From positions 12,999,796-13,063,795 of the forward strand of contig JAAONU010000009.1 of NCBI GenBank assembly GCA_012932295.1: a stretch of DNA of 64,000 nucleotides, given 5' to 3'. Position numbers and translations under genes: made by a program. The stretch is from Cyclina sinensis (taxonomy: Eukaryota; Mollusca; Bivalvia; Venerida; Veneridae). The notes beneath the pieces were generated by a model. It did no database searches. It worked only from the letters and a program-made list of their open reading frames with translations, and was not told the origin of the DNA. This document shows, piece by piece, positions 1 to 12,049 of the stretch (its first letter is position 1; every line of letters starts with the position of its first letter).

Positions 1-172
1 TTTCATTTAAAATACCATAGCAACCAGACTTCTATAAGGAATGGAATTCTTTGAATGACTTTGGAAGTGCTTCATGCATGGAACATCCCTGACAAGTTTC
101 ATCAACTTTGGCCGTATGGTTTCAGAGGAAATTTGTTTGAAATAATTGTTGACCAAAAGCCAGACGTTGAGC
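1..172 (-). repeat. Diverged pearl-type element fragment
   Basis: In reverse orientation it resembles the microsatellite-proximal module of the pearl-type copies (compare 9840-9985 and 21080-21210): GCAACCAGA, a CTTCATGCATGGAACATCC block and a TTTCAGAGGAAAT block. Ends and microsatellite are lost. It lies in a CNPPD1 intron, cut by the window edge. Confidence 0.6.
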
Positions 173-218
173 AAGAAATGACATCTGTTTAAGATAGTTA
201 ATCTTTATTCATATTTAC

Positions 219-280
219 CGTTGTTCAATCTTACGTAGCATGTCAGAAAATTCTTCAGGCTTCACAAACAGTTGCCAGTC
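219..280 (-). CDS. CNPPD1: CNPPD1 exon 5 (last in window)
   Basis: Preceded on the minus strand by a TTTTCCAG acceptor and followed by a GTAAATAT donor. It encodes DWQLFVKPEEFSDMLRKIEQ plus two bases of the next codon. The motif aligns with the DWxLYxxPxEF stretch of vertebrate CNPPD1 that follows the FLxAM motif of the previous exon. Confidence 0.88.
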
Positions 281-3200
281 CTGGAAAACAACACATGCAG
301 TTAAATACAATCTGTAGGTCAGGTTAAAATGCTTTTAAGATATAAACCATTTATTTAGGCTCTAAAAACCTTTACTGCTTGATAAATCAAGATCTGATTA
401 AAATCAGCTCCTAAATAATGCTCTGCTAAATATATTAGGATCTGAATGTCACCAAAAGAAGGTCACCTTCTCATGACCTTTTAATCAGCCAATCAGTGCC
501 TAGTTTTCAAGTTTTTTAAAGACATATAAGTTTCTACTTTTAACCATTTGAACTCATGTGAAAAATCTATATTTAACTGGGATCCCAAATAACACAGTTG
601 TTTTCTACCATAAGAGTCACTGTTAGCTGAGGTAATCTTGTAAAATACTGATATAATTGTATGTGTTGGAAAATTTCCAGTAGCTTTTGGCATTTGATAG
701 ATACTGTATGTATACCAAAATATACAGGCGCATTTACTTGAATATTTTCATCACCATTTTCATATGCTAATTAAGATTCATTTAGTAAAACTAATCGAAA
801 CTTAAATAAACTTATATTTATTGAAGGAGGATTCATTCATCCTACGTAACACAAAATATTTTCAAAATATTCAAGATGATTTTAACATGTTATAGAAGTT
901 TACACACTCAACATTTACATGCCATGTGTACAGTAAACCATAGAGACTCATCATAAGATGCAATCTCATTGGCTGGGATATAAATAACAGTACTGGAAAT
1001 TCAGATTATAAAGAAGATAGAATTGAATGGGTTGCCTTTGGATCTAACTGCAGTTAGATCGTGTACTTCAGTCAGATTGGATAAATCACTGTGTATGGCG
1101 AAGCTATAGATGCTAAGAAAGATTCCAAATGATTGAAGAGCTATGTGTATCTTTTTGTTCCTCTTTCCTCTGAAAGGCTGCAAAAATGATTTCTAGGGAA
1201 AACAGAGAAAACAAGAGCTGTCACTGGAAATTGACATATGCCCCCAAAATGTAGCTTTGAAATGAAACTGGTTTAAATATATAAATGAACATGCCTCTGG
1301 AAAAAAGATCTGACAAAAAATAGAGCATGAACTGAAGGTAAATGGTAAAGTAATGTTTTTCTGCCTCAGATTCTTATATGAAGGTTGAAGACATAATAAT
1401 TCAATGAAATAGAAAGCTGTGAGTTTGGCCTTGAATACAAACAATATTGTTTTATTCCCAACCTCTACTGATGTTTTATATATAATAAAATCCCCCAAGG
1501 TTTTGGAGATGTAGCTTGGACAAGATTTTAATATAGAAAACAGGCAGACAGACAGTGCGATTAGTAAATGCCTCCTTTCGCGGGCATAACAAAGGACTTT
1601 TACTACTAGTCTATAATTCACCTATAATAACTGATTTTTTTTACCCTGAAAATTTTTCCTGAGTATTGAAAAATAAAGTTTAAGCATGATAAAAACTTAG
1701 TGAGATTTTTATTAAGCACTTGACTGTTTCTTTAAGAACCCAGTGTACAGTTTAAGCATGATAAAAACTTAGTGAGATTTTTATTAAGCACCTGACTGTC
1801 TAAGAACCCAGTGTACAGTTTAAGCATGATAAAAACTTAGTGAGATTTTTATTAAGCACTTGACTGTCTAAGAACCCAGTGTACAGTTTAAGCATGATAA
1901 AAACTTAGTGAGATTTTTATTAAGCACCTGACTGTCTAAGAACCCAGTGTACAGTTTAAGCATGATAAAAACTTACTGAGATTTTTATTAAGCACTTGAC
2001 TGTCTCTTTAAGAAGCCAGTGTACAGTTTAAGCATGATAAAAGCTTAGTGAGATTTTTATTAAGCACTTGACTGTCTCTTTAAGAACCCAGTGTACAGTT
2101 TAAGCATGATAAAAACTTACTGAGATTTTTATTAAGCACTTGACTGTCTAAGAACCCAATGTACAGTTTAAGCATGATAAAAACTTAGTGAGATTTTTAT
2201 TAAGCATTTGACTGTCTCTTTAAGAACCCAGTGTACAGTTTAAGCATGATAAAAACTTAGTGAGATTTTTATTAAGCACCTGACTGTTTCTTTAAGAACC
2301 CAGTGTACAGTTTAAGCATGATAAAAACTTAGTGAGATTTTTATTAAGCACCTGACTGTTTCTTTAAGAACCCAGTGTACAGTTTAAGCATGATAAAAAC
2401 TTAGTGAGATTTTTATTAAGCACTTGACTGTCTCTTTAAGAACCCAGTGTACAGTTTAAGCATGATAAAAACTTAGTGAAGTTTTTATTAAGCACTTGAC
2501 TGTCTAAGAACCCAGTGTACAGTTTAAGCATGATAAAAACTTAGTGAGATTTTTATTAAGCACCTGACTGTCTCTTTAAGAACCCAGTGTACAGTTTAAG
2601 CATGATAAAAACTTATTGAGATTTTTATAAAGCACTTGACTGTCTAAGAACCCAGTGTACAGTTTAAGCATGATAAAAACTTACTGAGATTTTTATTAAG
2701 CACCTGACTGTTTCTTTAAGAATCCAGTGTACAGTTTAAGCATGATAAAAACTTACTGAGATTTTTATTAAGCACCTGACTGTTTCTTTAAGAACCCAGT
2801 GTACAGTTTAAGCATGATAAAAACTTAGTGAGATTTTTATTAAGCACTTGACTGTTTCTTTAAGAACCCAGTGTACAGTTTAAGCATGATAAAAACTTAG
2901 TGAGATTTTTATTAAGCACCTCACTGTCTAAGAACCCAGTGTACAGTTTAAGCATGATAAAAACTTACTGAGATTTTTATTAAGCACCTGACTGTCTAAG
3001 AACCCAGTGTACAGTTTAAGCATGATAAAAACTTACTGAGATTTTTATTAAGCACTTGACTGTCTCTTTAAGAACCCAGTGTACAGTTTAAGCATGATAA
3101 AAACTTAGTGAGATTTTTATTAAGCACTTGTCTGTCTCTTTAAGAACCCAGTGTACAGTTTAAGCATGATAAAAACTTAGTGAGATTTTTATTAAGCACT

Positions 3201-6200
3201 TGACTGTCTCTTTAAGAACCCAGTGTACAGTTTAAGCATGATAAAAACTTACTGAGATTTTTATTAAGCACCTGACTGTCTGTTTAAGAACCCAGTGTAC
3301 AGTTTAAGCATGATAAAAACTTAGTGAGATTTTTATTAAGCACTTGACTGTCTCTTTAAGAACCCAGTGTACAGTTTAAGCATGATAAAAACTTAGTGAG
3401 ATTTTTATTAAGCACCTGACTGTCTCAGAACCCAGTGTACAGTTTAAGCATGATAAAAACTTAGTGAGATTTTTTTTAAGCACTTGACTGTCTCTTTAAG
3501 AACCCAGTGTACAGTTTAAGCATGATAAAAACTTAGTGAGATTTTTATTAAGCACTTGACAGTCTCTTTAAGAACCCAGTGTACAGTTTAAGGATGATAA
3601 AAACTTAGTGAGATTTTTATTAAGCACTTGACTGTCTCTTTAAGAACCCAGTGTACAGTTTAAGCATGATAAAAACTTAGTGAGATTTTTATTAAGCACC
3701 TGACTGTCTCTTTAAGAACCCAGTGTACAGTTTAAGCATGATAAAAACTTATTGAAGTTTTTATTAAGCACTTGTCTGTCTCTTTAAGAACCCAGTGTTC
3801 AGTTTAAGCATGATAAAAACTTAGTGAGATTTTTATTAAGCACCTGACTGTCTGTTTAAGAACCCAGTGTACAGTTTAAGCAAGATAAAAACTTAGTGAG
3901 ATTTTTATTAAGCACCTGACTGTCTAAGAACCCAGTGTACAGTTTAAGCATGATAAAAACTTAGTGAAGTTTTTATTAAGCACTTGTCTGTCTCTTTAAG
4001 AACCCAGTGTACAGTTTAAGCATGATAAAAACTTAGTGAGATTTTTATTAAGCACCTGACTGTCTGTTTAAGAACCCAGTGTACAGTTTAAGCAAGATAA
4101 AAACTTAGTGAGATTTTTATTAAGCACCTGACTGTCTAAGAACCCAGTGTACAGTTTAAGCAAGATAAAAACTTATTGAAGTTTTTATTAAGCACTTGAC
4201 TGTCTCTTTAAGAACCCAGTGTACATACTATAGCCGCTAAGAAGTCCAGTTCCAGTTGGTTGATATCTTCAGTGTCAAGGTCACCTGATGTTGCCCACTC
4301 GTCATTGAAGACCTCTTCGTCTATCCCTTCATCATACAAGAACTTGGATGCCATCATCTACAAACACAGACCATGAAAGACTATCAAATCTTGCATATCT
4401 CAAACAGCCATGATATGTTAAAAAAATACATACACTTTTGAACTCATCAGTAAACTAAAAGAACTAACTTGCACTTAACATGAGGACCATGTTGTTCCTG
4501 TATCACACACCAGAGTACTGAAGTAGGTCAGCTGGTAAAGGTGTGGCACTGAAGCAGGATCAGAGTCGATTTTATTATGTTTTACTTCTATATGGCTATG
4601 TAAGAAACAATGACCCCTAGGGTGGGGTCAATAGGGATCCCTGTGACAAAACTTGGAACAATCTCAGTAGAAGTCTACTAGGTAATGCTACACTTTAAAT
4701 ATCTAAACACCAGGCCCTCCTGTTTCTGAGAAAATTTCAATTTTTTTTCTCTGTCAATATAAATAAAACATCTAACCCTTAGGGTGAGAGAAAAATGATC
4801 CCAGGGCTTAGTCTACTCAGTACTAGCAGAGACACCTACTTGTGCAAATTTTAGAACTCTAGGCCTTGTGGTATCAAACAAGTAGATTTTCCTATATATT
4901 TCCATGTTAAAGTTTAAACATGATTGTGATCCCTTGGTTGTGGCTAATAGTGACCTCTGAGACATAATTTGAACAAACTTGATACAGATCCATTACACAA
5001 TGCTTCACACAAACTTTCACCTCTGATCCTGGTGTTTTTAGACAGAAATTTTAAGTTTTCAGTTTGGAAATCTATTTTTTGCTCTTTTAACCTTAATACC
5101 TCAATTATCTATGGTGCCAAAAACTCGAACAGAATATCATTGTTGTTGAAAAGACCTTTGAAAATTTTCCATACTAATATCCTCAGTAATGAACTGTCAT
5201 GTTAACTCAGATTGCTCTGCACTGGCGAGGTTCAAAACTTTGAATAACAAACCTAAACTTTACCATAGATATTAGGAAGAGTTCTGATGAAGAGACTTGT
5301 GTCAAATACTCTGGCTGACGTTTCTTCAATCGTTTGACATAAACCATGCCAGCCATGACAGATGAGGGTGTGATACATGCTGACCTTGAAGAAGATGCCG
5401 CAAAGTAAGTATCCAACTTCCCGAGCTCCCTTGGAGCAGCTTCATTGTAGAAATCTACCAGTAAATCTGAAAACAAGTGAAAGTGTACAATATTCAATGC
5501 AAATCTTTGATCTAAAACAATAAATATAGAGAAAGACTAAGTAATTATACAGAGTTATCTAACACTGCTTCATTTCTAAACAAAAGGTCAGAATGTAACA
5601 CCATTATAACTGGCAGCTGTTGCCAGGCTAATTAAAGAGTTTGATTAAAATGTAGTAGGGCATGGTCTCAATACAGTGTTGTCAAGCAATTTTTCCTAAA
5701 ATATTGTAAGACATCTTTTAATCACTCAACCTGTAGTCAAATAAAGTAAGTTCAATGGAATATGTTGGCTTTATCCAATGTAAGAAGCGAAGCACGGAAA
5801 AGCAATGTCTTAAACTTTACAAGATGTGTATTTAAAAATAAAAAAGGGTCCATTACTCTATAATACACAGGTTGATTTTGATGGCATTTCATGTGCACCA
5901 TGCCCCCCATCTATAATTATACATTCATGCTAAATATCCTTAAGGTTCCAACCAGTTCTAAGATATGAATCTGGACAGAAATTTTCCTTTAAAAAAAAAA
6001 AAGAAGCCTAATTTAAGTAACAAAGGGCCATGACTCAATAACACATGAGTGAATTTTGATGGCATTTAATGTGCATCATGCCCCCATTCATATATACATT
6101 CATGCCAAGTTTTATTAAAATCTAACCAGCCAGTTCTAAGATAACAGGTCCAGAAGGAAATTTTCCTTTTCCAAAATGCCTTTTTGTTAAAGTAACAAAG

Positions 6201-9200
6201 GGCCATTATTCAATAACTCACAGGTGGATTTGGATAGCATCTGATGTGCATCATTTCCTTATTAACATATACATTCACGTTACGTTTCATTACAATGTAA
6301 CCAACCAGTTCTACAATGTAAGATATGGATTGGGCTGGACAGACAATGCCATTTCAATATCCCCCATCCAGTTTCATCTGTGCAGGAGATGACAATTAAA
6401 CCTACCAGTTACAGGCAGAGAGGGCCTTTCTGTTCCAGGAAGTTTGCCATAATAAAATGTTTTCCTTATTCTTTCATCAAAGGCTTCATGTTCCTGAAAA
6501 AGGAAACAAGTTATGCTACAAAAACTAGTTATGTTGCAATTCTCACACAAATATCAAAGATTGGAATCATGGCAGATCCAAAATTTGGATGATTTTGTGA
6601 TTCAGATACAACATTTATGGAGATAAAATATTCAGTGAAATGTTTCCTGATATAAAGAAGATATCTGAAGGTATTAATCAGTCACAATTCCCTGATTTGC
6701 CATACAACAGCTTTAGACAGTGAAGTCAACCATTGGTTACCTCCTGCTTTTCAGTCTCAGAAAGAGGGACAGAAACTCAGAAATTTTGCATTTTTGTACA
6801 TCTGTGACTTGAACAGGGCTGGTACATGTAACACATGTTCAGATTTCTGCTGTTTTTTTTTTTCGTTTCTTTTTAAATAAAATGAGCAAAGGAAAATAAA
6901 AGCAATTATATTATCACTTTTAAAATGAAATATGTTAAAATTTATATTGACCGTCTAGCATAATCAATAAATAAAATATGAAATATCTTAAAGTTTCTTC
7001 TGTCCTTAAAAACCTATAGAAAATTGGTTAGAATCTTAAAAAGTTGTTGGTATCTTTTTATATCTTTAATTTACTAGAAAACTGACAACCCTGAATGCCA
7101 GGAACTAATTACAAAAGTTAAAAAAAAATCCAATGACACGGCAAGAAACACCCAACCAACAAAACAATTACTGTTGCTTAGTGTAATACCGTATGTTAAC
7201 ACTTGTACTTTGTAGTTGTAAATATGTAATCAATTTTTGTATAGATAAATTATGTTAGTTGTTTGTGTAACTGCATTTGTCATTTTAAACTAAGAAATAT
7301 GTTAACTCAAATAAAAAGTATTCTATGTATCATTTTATATATATTAAAAAACAACAACAACAAAACAAACAAGAGGGCCATGATGGCCCTATATTGCTTT
7401 GTTGCTATATTGGAATGTCTGCTTTAAACAAACTTGTTATGGACCCTGGTTAATTGACATCAGATGACCCATATTCGAACTTGACCTAAAAAATTACTGA
7501 AATAACCTTTCTGACAAATTTCCAGGTTATTTGGACTGGAAATGTTACCACTAGAGTGTTAACAAGGTTTTTTCATACTTGGGCTCTGTGACCTAGATCT
7601 TGACCCCAGATGACCCATATCTGAACCTGAGCTTTGAAATCATCGAAACAACCTTTCTGACAAATTTCCAGGTTATTTGAACTGAAAATGTTACCTCTAG
7701 AGTGTTAACAAGGTTTCTCCATATTTGGGCTCTGTGACCTAGTTTTTTACCCCAGATGACCCATATTCGAACTTGAGCTAGGAATCATTGAAACAACCTT
7801 TCTGACAAATTTCAAGGGTATTTGGACTGAAAATGTAACCTCTAGAGTGTCAACAAGGTTTTTCCATATTTGGTTACTGTGACCTAGTTTTTGACCCCAG
7901 ATGAACCATATTCAAAGAAGAGCTAGAAATCAGCGAAACAATCTTTCTGACAAATTTCCAGGATATTTGGACTGAAAGAGTAGCCTCTAGAGTGTTAACA
8001 AGGTTTTTCTATTTTTGGGCCATGTGACCTAGTTTTTCATCCCAGATAACCCATGTTCAAATTCATCCAAATAATTACTGGGAAAAACATCCTGACTAAG
8101 TTTCATGACAATTGAGGCAAAAATATGACCACTAGAGTGCAGGGATTTCCCCAGATGCTTTTACCGCATCAGTACCGAAGCGCTTAAATCTAAATATCTA
8201 GAAAAATACACATATTACACGTAATGATACGATAAGCTCCACCCTAATACAGAACTGACAGCAAGTGCAGAAGACGTCAACCAATCACGACTCTAGTTAC
8301 ATTTTAATATGGAAATTGATTATATTTTGTACATCTGTGTCGGTATAGCAGAAATTTATGATAAGTCAAGCAAATAAATGTCTTAACAAATTAATTGGAT
8401 GTTTAATTCCAAAGGCAAAAGGTTAAACACCAAATCTTTACCAATAATATTCTTACCTTTCAAACAAAGTAACCCCCACCCCCCACTGCCAAAAAATGGC
8501 TAAAATTCTTTAGAGTTCATTTAATTTAATTATCGGATTTATTTAGAAGAAAAAGTCAAGCAGATTAATGACAAGCTTAACAAAATGAAGCGAGTGAAAA
8601 TCTCGGATAAATTCCGTTTGTCATACATTTCCGCAAACCCGTCGTATTTTAATATTAATAGAAAACAGTGTCTTAGAGATGCTTTACAAGGCAAACCTAC
8701 AACATTCAATTGATTTATTAAGATAAGTGGTCATGATTTTATTATAAGTACCAGTTTGCATCTGAGTAAATATTATCATACAAAGTCTAAACTCTGCATA
8801 ATGTCTGACCTAAATCAGGGTAAAAAAAGGCTAGTTCCTGGTTCACTTGCAACTGCAAGTTTTTTGGTTAGGAAGACGAGTGACAGTCATTTTGATATAG
8901 TAAAAGTAAAGTATGTTCTTTTGTTGTGAATATTTCTAGTGATGTGATCCAGCCATCTGTGCAACTGTCAAAGCAGGGGACAGATGTTGCAGTGACAAAC
9001 TGTGATACATATTGCTTTAATATTTTAGTTAAAAGATTATTCTTATGTGAAAGACTTGTTTATTTGTATTAAAATATCTGAAAAACAATCCACAGAGCTG
9101 CATTATTAACGCAAAATTGCAAAATTTTCGACATGCAGAAGCGGGATACCCCTCCCACACCCACCTCTGTCCGGATATAATTAGCGCTTAAAAATATTCC

Positions 9201-12003
9201 TTGGGAAGTCTCTGAGAGTGTTAACCAACTTAGTGTGAATGTCCAACGGACACTGATCGATCCAAATACTGCATGATTCTGATTATCCAATGCAGAATTG
9301 GTCATACCAAAATGGAATGCTTATTTAGCCTAATGAGACTGCAATTCTGACTAGACCCACAGAATTCCGTTTTGCCTAGACCAAGTAAGAATTCAAGTAA
9401 TGTCTACTGTCTATAAAGATTACAGATCTTGCAAAATCCAATCTGGTCAACCACATATTTATATAAGAGGTACTGTTAAGAAGGTCCAAATGAAAAAGAT
9501 AAGTACATAAATCATCTATCCAAGTTGGAGCAAATTCAATTACTTTGCCTTGGTAGCAGTGTGGTAATACCACATGGTAAATAATGTCATTTAGGCTATT
9601 GCAAGCTTGATTCTGAGGAGAAAACTGCTGTAAGTATTTGATTTCTTCATCCAATTTAATGGTATAGATTGCATTTGAAGCTCTGGTGATTCTTTTGTCA
9701 GATGTACAGAATTGTTTAACATTCTGGAAAACTGATGCGCTTTTAGTATAGCAAACATATATACATGTACAATGGTACTAGCCTTAGGCCTTGTGGTTTC
9801 AGACAAGAAGATTTTTAAAGTTTTTCCTTTAGGTTGGTATGGCAACCAGAGTTCTGCATGGAACTGATTTCTTTGAACAACTTTGGAAGAGCTTCATGCA
9901 AGGGACATCCATGGCAAGTTTCATCTACTTTGGCCCAGTGGTTTCAGAGGAGATATCGTTTGAATGAAAAGTTTACGGACGGACGCCAGATGGATTGCGA
10001 TCACAAAAGCTCACCTTGTCACTCTGTGACAGATGAGCTAAAAAGAAGAGTCCAGGGATACGGATCCATACCTCTAGACCGACAGTCTAGAGATATGGAT
10101 CCATATCCCTAGAAAACACTAGCAGAAATATCTAGGGATACGGACCTTCTTTCAACTTACTTAAAGCTGTTTATATTTCTACTAAATGAAGGAATTGCAG
10201 CTTTAGTTCATTCTTTCACCATCCCGTTGTTTTTCTTTCAGAAAAATTTGGTTGGGATACCAAAGCTTGAAATCTATTTTCATTGGACTGTAAAATCCAA
10301 ACGAATCTGAATAATGCTGCAGCTGGTTCAGAAATACTGTTGCTGTCCAGCATGCACTAAAGAAATGATAAATTGTAAAGGTATCTTTTCAGGTGACTTG
10401 TACAATCCTGAAAAGGACTTTAAAGTAGTCGGGACTGCTACTACGCCACCATGGTAAGTAGTGCGGCTCTGATACTCTGAGAGAAGTATCTCTCGGCGGA
10501 GATGGACTTTATCTGCCCTGTCAATGGTGTCATTGCTCAGCAGCTGATGGTTGTGGTACCTGACTTTATCTTTATGCATGTTAAGGGTCTTATTTAGTCT
10601 CTTTCTTCTTTGTTGTACTTGCTGTTGTGTCTGGGAACATAGCTTCAAACATTGCGTCTTTTACACCACAATTTTTAACGTCCTTGTATATGTTCAGAAG
10701 TGAGTACATGAAATCATTATTTAAGTAAATAAAAGTATGTAGAAGCTATAAAAATGTAAAAAAAAACATGATCATTTGTCATGGAGATGTAGGTTCAGCT
10801 ATAACTGAATGCTCTCTATATAAAAAATTACTTAAATAACATCATTTACAAAAGTAACTGAATATAATTTGAAAGTAATTGTCACTCATACATAAGTTGA
10901 GTCAGTTAAATACCCCCAAAAAAAATCCATAACCACGAAAACTGCATTCCTTTTTAAGAAAATAAATGCTTAATTATATCTTAAAAGAAGGTCCGTATCC
11001 CTAGACATTACCATAAAAAAATATACCAAATATATGTAAGGAATTAAACGATACAGTTTTGCTGTTATGAAACCAGTAGTTACATATGTTTACATCAATC
11101 CCCACGGATTCTTTTTCGATACCCTGAACTTCAGCCACTTTCATGACTTTTCCCAAACTCAAGTTCGTCCGATCATAAAAAGGTTTGACATACTGTACCT
11201 CTTCAGTTTCTTTTGAACTGTTATTTGGAACCCAAAAGATGGGCTTTTCAGATAAATACATGGTGATATTCTAAGGCAAATAAGTTTTCCTCTTAAAATT
11301 TATGAAAAGCTGCCCTCATTCTTTTGGATTGTGCTTGATTCTGCGATATATTTAGAATTCTATATAATGTTATTCAAGCGGATTCGAGTGCAACTTAAAG
11401 GTTTCAGTATCGAGAACCAGAACTGGTGATGAAAAGAAAATCCAGGTAGATGGTTGTTTAAGAAGTTTGATATTACTGACAAATAGTCAGGGATTTCGAA
11501 AAATATCATTTAAAAGTATTGATCACATTTCAAACTGCAACGATAAACCCAGGCATAAAAAAGTTACACTGAATACTTTTGTAATTAAATGCTTAGAAAA
11601 AAAACTGAATAATATGAAGATATCAACATTAGAAGCTTATATTGAATTCAATAAATGGAAATATTACTTAATTATTACACTTTTAATGATTATAAGGATT
11701 AAAATCATTTCGGAGTCGTAAGAGTTTGGCATTTTCACACACAACAGCTGATCTCCGCAGACTTACAAACAGTTTATATGAAAAAAGGAAGACATGATTA
11801 TAAGTGTTTTTTATTGATCATTAATGGCCAGGTTTTTTAAAACTGACAATGACAGTTGACTGTAGTCAGTTTTAAAAAATCATCTGAAATGAATCACTCA
11901 GATTAATAATCCAAGCTGCAAAAAATTTATCAGCAAAATTTAATTTATTAAGTTACTAAGCTTCATAGCCTGACCAGGTACTTATGTATCACACCATAAT
12001 ACT

Positions 12004-12049
<46 letters not shown>

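Noticed and set aside
1193..1621. 142-codon minus-strand ORF
   Set aside because: No domain, no family resemblance, AT-driven composition; it lies inside a CNPPD1 intron. Regarded as chance.
1678..4225. CRISPR-like appearance of regularly spaced repeats
   Set aside because: Whole units are repeated with no unique spacers, and the setting is an animal intron; it is a minisatellite.
11001..11261. 86-codon minus-strand ORF with coding-like composition
   Set aside because: No recognisable family, no splice context tying it to CNPPD1; insufficient to call a gene.
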